A stretch of DNA of 8,732 nucleotides, taken from an uncultured Clostridia bacterium (lineage in GTDB: Bacteria; Bacillota; Clostridia; Oscillospirales; CAG-272). Shown in pieces: positions 1 through 6,452 of this stretch. Below the pieces are notes generated by a model that was not told the DNA's origin, did no database searches, and saw only the letters and a list, made by a program, of their open reading frames with translations. The stretch spans positions 1 to 8,732 of the forward strand of contig CALCTA010000182.1 of the NCBI GenBank assembly GCA_937893945.1, read 5' to 3'. Within the stretch, counting starts at the first letter, position 1. Each line of letters opens with the position of its first letter. The translations under genes were made by a program, and so were the position numbers.

Positions 1-3000
1 GTCTGTTTATGGCTTGCGTCATTGCCGCAAACACGGGAGTGTGTTCCGTCGCCGCCCTCAGTCCATTTGCTCCAGGAGTGTCCAAGAGCGTCGGTCTCAT
101 CACCTACGTAGCTGTAGCCGCAAAGCGTGCATGTATAGGTGGTATATCCCTTCGCCTCACAAGTAGGAGCTACAGTAACAGTATCATAAGCGTGCGCTTC
201 AACCTTAGAGGTCTTATCGCAACGGTCGCATTCGTGCCAGTGTCCGTTCTTGTCGCTGCCGAACGCCTCGCTCCAAGCGTGATCCAGAGCGGAAAGGAGC
301 TCGTGTCCGCTGATCCATGTCTGACACTTGTCGCAGTAGATACCTGCCGTATAACCACCCTCTTCGCAGGTGGGCTTCTGCTCGCCTACATATTCGGGGG
401 TATGATTGGTTGCGGGAAGAATGACGCTCGAACGGTCGGATATCTTCAGCGTGCAAGCCGCATCAGCATACCAGTCGCCGCAAGAGCATACGTAGTATGC
501 GATATTACCGGGCATCGTGCAGGTGGGGTACTTCTCTGCTACACTCTTTGCGGGAGCGTGAGTGTGTTCAAGCACCTCTGCGATCACGTAGTTACACTGT
601 ACGCAAGTGATACCGTGCTGAGTTGTTGCTTCGGGATAATCGGGTGTGTGCGCTTCAAGATTGGTGGTCTCATCGCAACGGATACATGCGTGCCAGTGTC
701 CGTTTTCATCCGAAAGGAATGCGGAGGCATAGCTGTGTCCCAAAGCCGCAGTAAGATCAGTCTTCTCACTGTAAGCGCAGCGAGAGCAAATGACGGTGGT
801 GTATCCACCCTCCGTGCAGGTGGGAGCTGTGATAACAGAAGTCAGATTATGACCTAATGCATCCAACGTCTCTGTGGGCATGCCTTCCTTATCGCCGCAA
901 TGGTTACATACGTAGGAAATGCTTCCCTTCTCAGTACAAGTGGGTGCCTGATAGATCTGATGGTAATCGTGGCCGTACGCGGAGACCTCGATATGTCCGC
1001 GCAGGTAGGTCTGACAAGCCTCGCACCATACACCTGCCGTATAACCGACATTCTCGCAGGTAGGCTCTACGTAAGGCGTGGTGGTAGTGGTGTGTCCCTT
1101 TGCGTCAACTATCACCTGTACGTGATCCTCTATAGCTGTCTTTGCCTCGGCATCAGCAAACCACTTGCCGCAAGCGCAGACGTAATATTCGATATTACCG
1201 CTCTCGGTGCAGGTCGCATTCACCGCCTCAACCTTAGTCAAGCTATGAACGTGCGCTATGGGAGGAGCGATAGTGTAAGAACAAACAGTACAAAGCTGTG
1301 CGCTCTGCTCAGTCGCAGCCGCGCCGGGCTTATGTGCCTCGGAATCAAGCTTCTCACCGCAGGTCAAACAAACGTGATAGTGTGCTTCTGCATCACGGTA
1401 CCAAGTTGCCGACGCGGTATGTCCGGTTGCCGCAACGTACGCGCTCTGAACTACCTCACCGCACTGTGTACAGGACTTTTCGGTATAACCGTTAGTCACG
1501 CAGGTAGGCTCGATCACGTTGATATGCCAAGCGTGCTTAAGCATGGGAGTAGTTACGGTATAGGTGCTGTCGCAATGTGCGCAGTCGTAGGTCGTAGAGC
1601 CTGCTACCTTACAGGTTGCGCTGGTCTGACCTGCTACCATATAGTAGTGTCCCGTTGCCGCCATTGCAACCTCATAAGTAAGGTCGCAGTTAGCACAGCT
1701 GTAGCGAACAAGACCGTGCTCCACGCAGGTAGCTTCTCTGATGATCTCCATATTGATAACGTGTCCTGTAGCAGGAACAGCGCTACCCTCTACCTGTTCG
1801 CCACAGCGCAAGCAGATGGTGTATCCACCCATGGTACATGTAGGAGCTACTACGTGAAGATTGTTTTCATCGTGCTTACCGAGGTGCTTGCAGATCTCTG
1901 CGGGATCTACCTTACCAACGGTATAGTAGGAGAAGTGAGTTGTCTGGAAGGTAACGAAGCCGTTTCCGTTTGCATCCTCTGAGTAGGTTGCCTCAATGGG
2001 AGAAAGCTCTCCGTTACTGATATACCAAACGATAATACACTGCGGATTCTCACCCGCGCCAAGCGTGTATGGGATACGGATAGTTGCCGTACCGCCAAGC
2101 TGGCTGACCTGCTCGGTGGTGGTCAGGGTGAAGTCATAGATTTCGCCGTCGCCAAGCAGCTCCTTCTGCTCATCTGAGAGATTGGAGCCGTTTATAGCGT
2201 TCTTCTTTTCCTCATCGGTCAGAGTGCCAGCGGAAATGCTTACGTTCTGATCCTTGAAGTTATCCTTAATGCCCTGGTCAAGACCAATGGTTACGTCAGG
2301 CATTTCGATCTCGCTGACATCCTTAAGGGTGTCGCCCGTGAGGTCAGCGGTGTTACCGTTGTTCTTGGGAGAAAGCTTAGTTGCACTACAACCCTTTACA
2401 TCACACTTGTATGCAGTCATAGAGGAGGTGCTCTTTGCGGTATCCTCTACCCATACGTGAGCTTCGGAGTCGGTGTATGGCACAACGCTCTTTGCAACGG
2501 TATGATATTTACAAGTCTCACTTGCGCAGAAGGTGCTCTTTTCGCCTGCTTCAGCGCAGGTAGCGGTCTTGGTAACACGCTCAAACCAAGAGTGCAGGCT
2601 CTCCTGCTCGTTCTTACCTACAGTTTCATGGCAAGAGCCGCAAACACCGTCGTAATGAACGGTGTACTCACAGTTGCTTTCGTCAAAAAGAACTGTCTTG
2701 GAAGCATCCTTTACCCAGTTTGTTACACTGTGTCCGTTTGCGGGAACGTAGTTACCTACGTAGTAATAGCCGCACTCACAGGTATAGGTAGTATATCCCT
2801 TTGCAACACAGGTAGGATCTGTGGTAACGACAGAGGTGTATTCGTGGGGCGCATAATCAGCCTTCTCATTCTCACAGCCGCAGGATGCCTTATGCCAATG
2901 TCCGCTGGCATCAGTAGTCCAGGTCTGCTCATATGTATGATCCGCGGGATCGGTCTCGTCGTCATTGTATGTATGACCGCACGCGCAGGCGTAAACAGTA

Positions 3001-3665
3001 TAGCCGCCCTCAGTACAGGTGTTCTTTACAACCTCTTTTACTTCGTGTGTGTGAACGGTAACTTCTTTCTTTTCACCGCAAGCACACTCCTGCCAGTGAT
3101 TGTCCTCACTGTACTTTGTCTTAAATACGTGAGCGCTAAGCTCACCGTAAGAGTTCTTGCAGACCTCGCAGACAGCCAAAGTGGCGCAGGTTGCTTCACC
3201 GCCCGAGCAAGCAGCCTCGTCCAGATGCTCGTCGCAGTTTGCGCACGCGTGGTAGTGCTTACCGTCCGCATAGCTCCATTCGCTCGCGGGAGCGTGAGAA
3301 GCCTTGATCGTAAGATCGGTCAGCTCAGTGCCATTAGCGTCAAGCTTCTTGTCGCAGTCGGGACAGCTATAGTGTCCAACCGTACCGTCAACAGTACAGC
3401 TCGCCTTGACCTCATCGACCCATACCTTTGCGGAATGGTTGCACTCGGTCGGTATGGGATCTGTTGCATCCTCGGAAGGATCTGTTTCGTCCTCAGGAGG
3501 ATTCGTCGCATTATCGGTCGAGTCAGAGGTATCCTTCTCGGTTACCTTAGACGTATCCGTAGGCGTCTGATCGGTGTTGGGCTTGTTGTTGCTGCACGCC
3601 GCAAACGAAAGAATGCATGCGAGCGTCATAATACAACATAACAATGCCAGCAGTGTTTTTTTCAT
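1..3665 (-). CDS. Giant Cys/His-repeat cell-surface lipoprotein (partial, C-terminus outside window)
   Basis: The frame is open from ATG at 3663-3665 to the left edge, giving 1,221 residues and no stop. The start has GAGGAG 7 nt upstream. Residues 1-24 are a lipoprotein signal: MKK, a hydrophobic stretch, then LSFAAC with Cys24 as the probable lipidated residue. Residues 25-74 are a Thr/Asp/Pro/Glu-rich spacer. Residues 75-426 and 592-1221 are modules of the type TC-x2-x-GYTTYTC-x2-CG followed by a GH pair about 10-15 residues on. A non-repeat domain fills about 440-585. I count roughly 70 or more cysteines, mostly as CxxC. Such modules are common in surface proteins of gut Bacillota, but I know of no established function. 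The Cys/His pattern suggests metal binding or disulfide stabilisation (inference). The protein should sit on the outer face of the membrane. It is likely a structural, adhesive or binding protein rather than an enzyme, as no catalytic motif is visible. It lies 113 bp downstream of the MarR gene and has its own promoter-like sequence. Confidence 0.93.
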   Translation of the reverse strand, partial: MKKTLLALLCCIMTLACILSFAACSNNKPNTDQTPTDTSKVTEKDTSDSTDNATNPPEDETDPSEDATDPIPTECNHSAKVWVDEVKASCTVDGTVGHYSCPDCDKKLDANGTELTDLTIKASHAPASEWSYADGKHYHACANCDEHLDEAACSGGEATCATLAVCEVCKNSYGELSAHVFKTKYSEDNHWQECACGEKKEVTVHTHEVKEVVKNTCTEGGYTVYACACGHTYNDDETDPADHTYEQTWTTDASGHWHKASCGCENEKADYAPHEYTSVVTTDPTCVAKGYTTYTCECGYYYVGNYVPANGHSVTNWVKDASKTVLFDESNCEYTVHYDGVCGSCHETVGKNEQESLHSWFERVTKTATCAEAGEKSTFCASETCKYHTVAKSVVPYTDSEAHVWVEDTAKSTSSMTAYKCDVKGCSATKLSPKNNGNTADLTGDTLKDVSEIEMPDVTIGLDQGIKDNFKDQNVSISAGTLTDEEKKNAINGSNLSDEQKELLGDGEIYDFTLTTTEQVSQLGGTATIRIPYTLGAGENPQCIIVWYISNGELSPIEATYSEDANGNGFVTFQTTHFSYYTVGKVDPAEICKHLGKHDENNLHVVAPTCTMGGYTICLRCGEQVEGSAVPATGHVINMEIIREATCVEHGLVRYSCANCDLTYEVAMAATGHYYMVAGQTSATCKVAGSTTYDCAHCDSTYTVTTPMLKHAWHINVIEPTCVTNGYTEKSCTQCGEVVQSAYVAATGHTASATWYRDAEAHYHVCLTCGEKLDSEAHKPGAAATEQSAQLCTVCSYTIAPPIAHVHSLTKVEAVNATCTESGNIEYYVCACGKWFADAEAKTAIEDHVQVIVDAKGHTTTTTPYVEPTCENVGYTAGVWCEACQTYLRGHIEVSAYGHDYHQIYQAPTCTEKGSISYVCNHCGDKEGMPTETLDALGHNLTSVITAPTCTEGGYTTVICSRCAYSEKTDLTAALGHSYASAFLSDENGHWHACIRCDETTNLEAHTPDYPEATTQHGITCVQCNYVIAEVLEHTHAPAKSVAEKYPTCTMPGNIAYYVCSCGDWYADAACTLKISDRSSVILPATNHTPEYVGEQKPTCEEGGYTAGIYCDKCQTWISGHELLSALDHAWSEAFGSDKNGHWHECDRCDKTSKVEAHAYDTVTVAPTCEAKGYTTYTCTLCGYSYVGDETDALGHSWSKWTEGGDGTHSRVCGNDASHKQ
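279..734 (-). repeat. Super-repeat copy 2 (about 150 residues) in the lipoprotein
   Basis: This block (about residues 978-1129) matches the block at 966-1421 module for module. Both start with an H-[YW]-H-x-C-x2-CxE segment, then a single CxxC-[SN]-Y unit, then a TCTxxGNIxYYVCxCGxW core with YADA or FADA, then a TCExxGYTAG-x2-C-x2-CQT core with xxGH. Equivalent cysteines are 229-230 residues apart (Cys766/Cys995 and Cys870/Cys1100). A third start of the same unit appears near Cys1146 but then continues with a different module. Confidence 0.75.
966..1421 (-). repeat. Super-repeat copy 1 (about 150 residues) in the lipoprotein
   Basis: About residues 749-900, homologous to the block at 279-734. 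Two extra TC...C..C modules (TCTEKGSISYVCNHCG and TCTEGGYTTVICSRC) separate the two copies, which gives the roughly 687-690 bp period. Sequence identity is moderate, so the duplication is not recent. Confidence 0.75.
1911..2348 (-). other. Non-repeat beta-rich island domain inside the lipoprotein
   Basis: Residues about 440-585 contain no cysteine and break the repeat pattern. They start near ADLTGDTLKDVSEIEMPDV, include an acidic helical piece (TDEEKK...NLSDEQKELLGDG), then strands such as TATIRIPYTLGAGENP, CIIVWYISNGELSPIEATYS and GFVTFQTTHFSYYTVGKV. Correction from direct reading: one cysteine occurs in the CIIVWY strand, otherwise the island is cysteine-free. The signature of a VWY strand, a short turn, then a TTHFSYY strand recurs in multidomain surface proteins of Clostridia and probably forms a beta-sandwich. 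I cannot name the family with certainty. Confidence 0.6.
2388..3443 (-). repeat. N-terminal CxxC/His repeat array of the lipoprotein
   Basis: Residues 75-426 hold irregular modules around cores such as TCTEGGYTVYACACG and TCVAKGYTTYTCECG, with intervening HxH or GHWH segments followed by CxCG or CxxC. Several modules are degenerate, for example TCATLAVCEVC and a core near residue 355 that reads TCAEAGEKSTFC. The array ends with CDVKGC (Cys421 and Cys426). The modules are diverged at DNA level, so this is an old protein-level repeat rather than a recent tandem expansion. Confidence 0.85.
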
Positions 3666-3672
3666 GATGATT

Positions 3673-3678
3673 CTCCTC
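3673..3678 (-). promoter_or_regulatory. Ribosome binding site of the lipoprotein gene
   Basis: GAGGAG on the minus strand, 7 nt before the ATG at 3663-3665. It fixes the MKKTLL start, which is also the only start that gives a complete lipoprotein signal peptide. Confidence 0.85.
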
Positions 3679-3690
3679 ATTGAAAATAAT

Positions 3691-3720
3691 ATTATAATAT
3701 TCAATAACAAAATATGAAAA
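3691..3720 (-). promoter_or_regulatory. Probable sigma-A-type promoter for the lipoprotein gene
   Basis: On the minus strand a perfect TATAAT (3691-3696) lies in an AT-rich tract, with TTTTCA (3715-3720, four of six bases matching TTGACA) 18 bp upstream. It would start transcription roughly 20 nt before the ribosome binding site and so give a very short leader. Because the tract is so AT-rich, the -10 match alone is weak evidence. No AACnGTTC box is seen near it. Confidence 0.5.
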
Positions 3721-3778
3721 CGCACCTCGTAAAATCACAAAGCGCGAAATGCGATGGTAAATACCTGCCTCGGTAGGC

Positions 3779-4210
3779 TTATCGGGGAAGCGAATATGTT
3801 ACTATATTCTGATCTATCCGCTTTAATATTCTTGTCAGAAGGTCGCGTTCTTCATCTGTGATCTCGCTGAGCATAGTATCCGCAAATTTTTGTTGCGCCG
3901 CCCGTGCGTCCGAGATGATCGGCTTTGCCTGCTTTGTCAGACACAGATGCACCGTTCTTCTGTCTCCGCCGCGATGCTCTCTTGAAATGATGCCGTGCGC
4001 TTCAAGCTCGCGCACCGAAACCGAAACGTGAGACTTGGCAAGGTTCTGGTATTTGACGATGTCGCTCGCTGTATCCAACGACGGATTATTCGCCAAAAAC
4101 AGTACAACGGTCAGCTCAGTATAGGTAAGAGAGTACTTGTCGCACACAGGCATCATCATCTGTGTGTAAGCACGCTCACCAAGTGTGTAATGATCGAATA
4201 AATGGTACAT
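3779..4210 (-). CDS. MarR-family winged-helix transcriptional regulator
   Basis: The product is 143 residues, the normal MarR-family size. ATG at 4208-4210 has GGAG 5 nt upstream. The winged-helix core runs from about residue 28 (LTYTELTVVLFLA) through the helix-turn-helix at about 44-72 (recognition helix near SHVSVSVRELEAHG) to the wing IISREHRGGDRRTVHLCLT (residues 74-92). The D83-R84-R85 triplet is the typical MarR wing signature. N-terminal and C-terminal helices (1-25 and about 97-138) would form the dimer interface. Family members bind as dimers to palindromes and usually repress their own gene and neighbours, with release by a small ligand or oxidation. The ligand cannot be told here. 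The zinc-sensing AdcR/ZitR-like C-terminal HxxxH is absent. The promoter carries an operator array, so autoregulation is likely. The downstream lipoprotein is the nearest co-oriented target. Confidence 0.95.
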   Translation of the reverse strand: MYHLFDHYTLGERAYTQMMMPVCDKYSLTYTELTVVLFLANNPSLDTASDIVKYQNLAKSHVSVSVRELEAHGIISREHRGGDRRTVHLCLTKQAKPIISDARAAQQKFADTMLSEITDEERDLLTRILKRIDQNIVTYSLPR

Positions 4211-4215
4211 AATTT

Positions 4216-4219
4216 CTCC
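4216..4219 (-). promoter_or_regulatory. Ribosome binding site of the MarR gene
   Basis: GGAG on the minus strand, 5 nt before the ATG at 4208-4210. Spacing is short but acceptable and supports the MYHLFDHY start. Confidence 0.7.
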
Positions 4220-4243
4220 GTTTCTTTTCCCTTACGGCAATTC

Positions 4244-4311
4244 AAAAACCGTTCGTTTTTTAACCGTTCAAGATTTTAACCGTTCAAATTCAGAACAGTT
4301 CTAAACCGAAC
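4244..4311 (-). promoter_or_regulatory. Operator array: four AACnGTTC boxes in the MarR leader
   Basis: On the plus strand AACCGTTC occurs at 4247-4254, 4262-4269 and 4278-4285, and AACAGTTC at 4294-4301. The steps are 15, 16 and 16 bp, about one and a half helical turns. The inner core AAC-n-GTT is palindromic. The two middle boxes extend to a 13-mer, TTTAACCGTTCAA (4259-4271 and 4275-4287), and the promoter-proximal box to the perfect palindrome AGAACAGTTCT (4292-4302). A further AACCGAAC at 4304-4311 forms GTTC-N6-GAAC with it. The array lies just downstream of the -10 element, where a bound repressor would block initiation or early elongation. Assignment to the encoded MarR protein is inference from position. 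Confidence 0.75.
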
Positions 4312-4314
4312 ATT

Positions 4315-4343
4315 ATTATACCATCTTTACCTCTCTTTGTCAA
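4315..4343 (-). promoter_or_regulatory. Consensus sigma-A promoter of the MarR gene
   Basis: On the minus strand a perfect TTGACA (4338-4343) and a perfect TATAAT (4315-4320) are separated by exactly 17 bp, and the TG of TGGTATAAT adds an extended -10. Transcription should begin near 4308, giving a leader of about 97 nt that contains the whole operator array. Such a full-consensus promoter is expected to be strong unless repressed. Confidence 0.9.
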
Positions 4344-4428
4344 CCCCTTTTTCAACCTTTTATACTTAAATATCCTAAATAAAAAACGCACGCATCTTAT
4401 TAATTACAATTTATCGACAAATATACAA

Positions 4429-4467
4429 AAAAAGTGCGAGGAATCATTAAAATTCCTCGCACTTTTT
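4429..4467 (-). terminator. Intrinsic terminator after the zinc-ribbon membrane protein gene
   Basis: A perfect 16-bp inverted repeat (4429-4444 and 4452-4467, core AGTGCGAGGAAT) encloses a 7-nt loop. Reading the minus strand, the stem runs into seven T residues, starting 27 nt after the stop codon at 4495-4497. A/T tails on both sides make it potentially bidirectional, but no plus-strand gene reaches it. A 9-bp copy of one arm, CGCACTTTT, is repeated directly at 4459-4467 and 4468-4476. Confidence 0.92.
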
Positions 4468-4494
4468 CGCACTTTTATGTGATTTAAATTTTTA

Positions 4495-6375
4495 TTACTT
4501 ACCCAAAACGTAGGGTGCGTAAGATACGTCGGCATTGTCGTAATCAGTATTACGGTTGACTACCTTCTTTACACTCTTCTGACGAATTATAAGAATTGCC
4601 ACCATAATTACCGCTGCAATTATAGTACCTATTCCAATGCTGAAGCCTAACATATACGACAGATCGAGAAGCAGGCAGAACTGAATAACGATATTCATAA
4701 CGATCACCATTACAAGATACGCCGCAATGCTCATAGTGCTAAACACCTTAAGAGCCTTCATTGAACCAAATTTAGGTGTCTCAAAGAAGCAATGTCTTAC
4801 GGTGCTCCAAAGCAAAAATCCAACGAACAAAAGCGTTATCATGGTAACTGCTATCACAGCTCCGTATATGATCCTCGGATCTATTCTGCATATCATAACG
4901 GTATGGAAAAGCGTCTTTCCAACATCGTCGGTCTGAATGCTGCCGACCTGTCCCGATTCCAGATTATCAATAACCGTAGCACCGTATTGACGCGCAACCG
5001 TCCTATAATTCTTCAGATCGCTTACAGGCATCTCCTTGATGTCGGTAATATCGACAAAATAGGTATCGGTCTCTCCGTTTTCGTGCCATATGCTGACAGT
5101 ACTGCAGGGCAAGAAGATAGATACTACAAGCAATATCATCAGAACGCAGCATACCATTCGCGTTATTCTTAATTTAGTAAAAGGCTTTTCTTCGTCTTCG
5201 GTCAGCTTAAAGAAGCTGGCTGCGCATACGACAATACTGCCAAGAATCGCAACTGCCGTTGTAAGTATCGCGCCCCACGCCATCTTTGTTCCAAGTCCTC
5301 TACAACCAAACTCGGACAGGATGGTCATTCCGAAATCAAACGCCTGCAGGAAGCAGAATATCATCAAGGGCATAAGGCAGGCTATCATACATATCATGCC
5401 GTCTGCCGCATGCCTTTTGCGTCGGGATATTCCCTTCTTGCGCGTTATAAGCTCAGAAATAAGTGCCTTAAGTGCAAGCAGCGCTGATATAACGCAAAGC
5501 AAAGCGTAGATCACGGTTGTGATAGCCGCAACGATCACGGTTACTCTCAGACCTGTTTGTCTGATCATAGCCACCGACATAAAGCTCTGCTTAGCAGCGG
5601 CTTGATCAAGGTTAAGCGGCTCACTAAGTCCGGGAATAGGTTGATGTTGAAGATTACTGATAAAAATTAGAGCGTAGTTTGCGGCAAGCTCAACGCTATC
5701 CTTGGGTGAGAATGAGACGTCGTATCTCACGCCCTCTCCTACCTCTACCTTATAGCTCACAAAGGGAGTAAACACAAACGCAAGCATAGCAAGAGACAGT
5801 ACGAGCACTACCACCCTGACTAATATTCTATTTGAGAAAAGGTTCACTATCTTCTGTCCGAAGGTTCTTGGTGCGTTGACCACGTTAACGTTGCCCAAGA
5901 GTGAAAAATCATCCGTAGGATGCTTTTTTTGCTCCTTTTCTTCGGTGGCGTTAATCGCTATCTCTTCTTTCTCGGTATTTTCAGAAGCAGACGGCTCCTC
6001 ACGCTTCTCGATATCCTCAGAAGGAGCAGTTTCCTCACTATTCTCGGTATCCTCAGAAGGAGCAGGTTCCTCTCTCTTCTCGGTAACCTCAGAAGGAGCA
6101 GTTTCCTCTCTATTCTCGGTATCCTCAGAAGGAGCAGTTTCCTCACTCTTCTCGATATCCTCAGAAGGAGCAGTTTCCTCACTCTTCTCGATATCCTCAG
6201 AAGGAGCGACTTCCTCGTTCTTCATGACATTCTCGGAAGAAGCAACTTCCTCATTCTTCACGATATCTTCAGAAGCAGAAGTCTCCTCGCGATGTCCGCA
6301 AACCGAGCAAACTCCGTCATCAGATAATGCCGCACCGCAAACGGTGCAAACCGTATTTTTAATATTTTCCGACAT
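4495..6375 (-). CDS. Zinc-ribbon polytopic membrane protein with acidic tandem repeats, function unknown
   Basis: The product is 626 residues. ATG at 6373-6375 is preceded by GAGAGG at 9 nt. Residues 8-28 form a short zinc ribbon with Cys10, Cys13, Cys23 and Cys26 (CTVCG...CSVCGH). Residues 33-139 are a 12-residue Glu-rich tandem repeat, and 140-180 a charged linker. About eight hydrophobic segments follow near 184-206, 279-302, 325-346, 366-389, 404-424, 502-523, 546-570 and 575-597. Two polar loops (about 207-275 and 425-500) follow the first and fifth segments and are probably extracytoplasmic, and the C-terminus (VSYAPYVLGK) is probably cytoplasmic. The zinc ribbon would then be cytoplasmic. 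The membrane part looks like an internal duplication (compare VFTPFVSYKVEVGEG with IFLPCSTVSIWHENGE). Zinc ribbons ahead of membrane domains are frequent in poorly characterised Bacillota proteins; I recognise no transporter or enzyme motif. It lies 77 bp after the transglutaminase-like gene and ends at a strong terminator, which suggests one operon. Confidence 0.94.
   Translation of the reverse strand: MSENIKNTVCTVCGAALSDDGVCSVCGHREETSASEDIVKNEEVASSENVMKNEEVAPSEDIEKSEETAPSEDIEKSEETAPSEDTENREETAPSEVTEKREEPAPSEDTENSEETAPSEDIEKREEPSASENTEKEEIAINATEEKEQKKHPTDDFSLLGNVNVVNAPRTFGQKIVNLFSNRILVRVVVLVLSLAMLAFVFTPFVSYKVEVGEGVRYDVSFSPKDSVELAANYALIFISNLQHQPIPGLSEPLNLDQAAAKQSFMSVAMIRQTGLRVTVIVAAITTVIYALLCVISALLALKALISELITRKKGISRRKRHAADGMICMIACLMPLMIFCFLQAFDFGMTILSEFGCRGLGTKMAWGAILTTAVAILGSIVVCAASFFKLTEDEEKPFTKLRITRMVCCVLMILLVVSIFLPCSTVSIWHENGETDTYFVDITDIKEMPVSDLKNYRTVARQYGATVIDNLESGQVGSIQTDDVGKTLFHTVMICRIDPRIIYGAVIAVTMITLLFVGFLLWSTVRHCFFETPKFGSMKALKVFSTMSIAAYLVMVIVMNIVIQFCLLLDLSYMLGFSIGIGTIIAAVIMVAILIIRQKSVKKVVNRNTDYDNADVSYAPYVLGK
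5959..6279 (-). repeat. 36-bp tandem repeat encoding a 12-residue acidic motif, nearly nine copies
   Basis: Residues 33-139 of the membrane protein repeat the pattern APSED(I/T)EK(S/R)EE(T/P). Copies 3 and 4 are identical at protein level (APSEDIEKSEET, 6136-6207); the outer copies diverge (SASEDIVKNEEV, ASSENVMKNEEV, SASENTEKEEI). The repeat is rich in Glu, Ser, Pro and Ala and is likely disordered or a loose helix acting as a cytoplasmic spacer between zinc ribbon and membrane domain. A 36-bp in-frame unit can change copy number without a frameshift. Confidence 0.9.
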
Positions 6376-6384
6376 GATCGGATT

Positions 6385-6390
6385 CCTCTC
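6385..6390 (-). promoter_or_regulatory. Ribosome binding site of the zinc-ribbon membrane protein gene
   Basis: GAGAGG followed by AA on the minus strand, 9 nt before the ATG at 6373-6375. It supports the start that includes the zinc ribbon. Confidence 0.75.
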
Positions 6391-6409
6391 TAAAATAAAT
6401 CTCTGTTAT

Positions 6410-6444
6410 GGGACTGCCTTAAATCTTCTGTTCAAGGCAGCCCC
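6410..6444 (-). promoter_or_regulatory. Intergenic hairpin between the transglutaminase-like and membrane protein genes
   Basis: GGGGCTGCCTT and AAGGCAGTCCC on the minus strand can pair as an 11-bp stem with one G-U wobble and a 13-nt loop. On the plus strand the wobble becomes an A-C mismatch, so the hairpin fits a minus-strand RNA better. It begins 9 nt after the stop codon at 6453-6455. No U-tract follows directly, so it is more likely a processing, stability or partial-termination element than a full terminator. No convincing promoter is visible in this 77-bp gap. Confidence 0.5.
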
Positions 6445-6452
6445 TATTGCTT

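Larger units (their letters stand above)
1..1892 (-). repeat. C-terminal CxxC/His repeat array of the lipoprotein (continues off window)
   Basis: Residues 592-1221 carry at least ten full TC...C..C modules, including TCTMGGYTICLRCG, TCVEHGLVRYSCANC, TCKVAGSTTYDCAHC, TCVTNGYTEKSCTQCG, TCTEKGSISYVCNHCG and TCEAKGYTTYTCTLCG. Between them lie HxHxCxxC segments. Most modules end in an (A/L)GH or (A/L)DH motif. The last residues in the window read EGGDGTHSRVCGNDASHK, another familiar repeat edge in such proteins. The array is still running when the window ends, so the full protein is longer than 1,221 residues. Confidence 0.85.

Noticed and set aside
9..3641. Three long plus-strand open frames (9-857, 900-1982, 2457-3641) opposite the lipoprotein gene
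   Set aside because: They are in the codon-aligned antisense frame. They stay open because the real gene rarely uses TTA, CTA and TCA codons. Their translations show no domain, and the minus frame carries the lipobox, RBS and clear repeats.
3750..3778. GCCTACCGAGGC just after the MarR stop as a terminator
   Set aside because: The stem is only 4 bp with a 4-nt loop and no T-tract follows, so it is too weak to call.
4244..4311. Zinc-responsive AdcR/ZitR-type operators (TTAACYRGTTAA) at the MarR promoter
   Set aside because: The boxes resemble this motif on one side only, their symmetry centre differs (AAC-n-GTT), and the MarR protein lacks the histidines of the zinc-sensing members.
5959..6279. 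36-bp units as CRISPR repeats
   Set aside because: The units are directly contiguous with no spacers, stay in one reading frame and encode a regular 12-residue peptide, so they are a coding tandem repeat.
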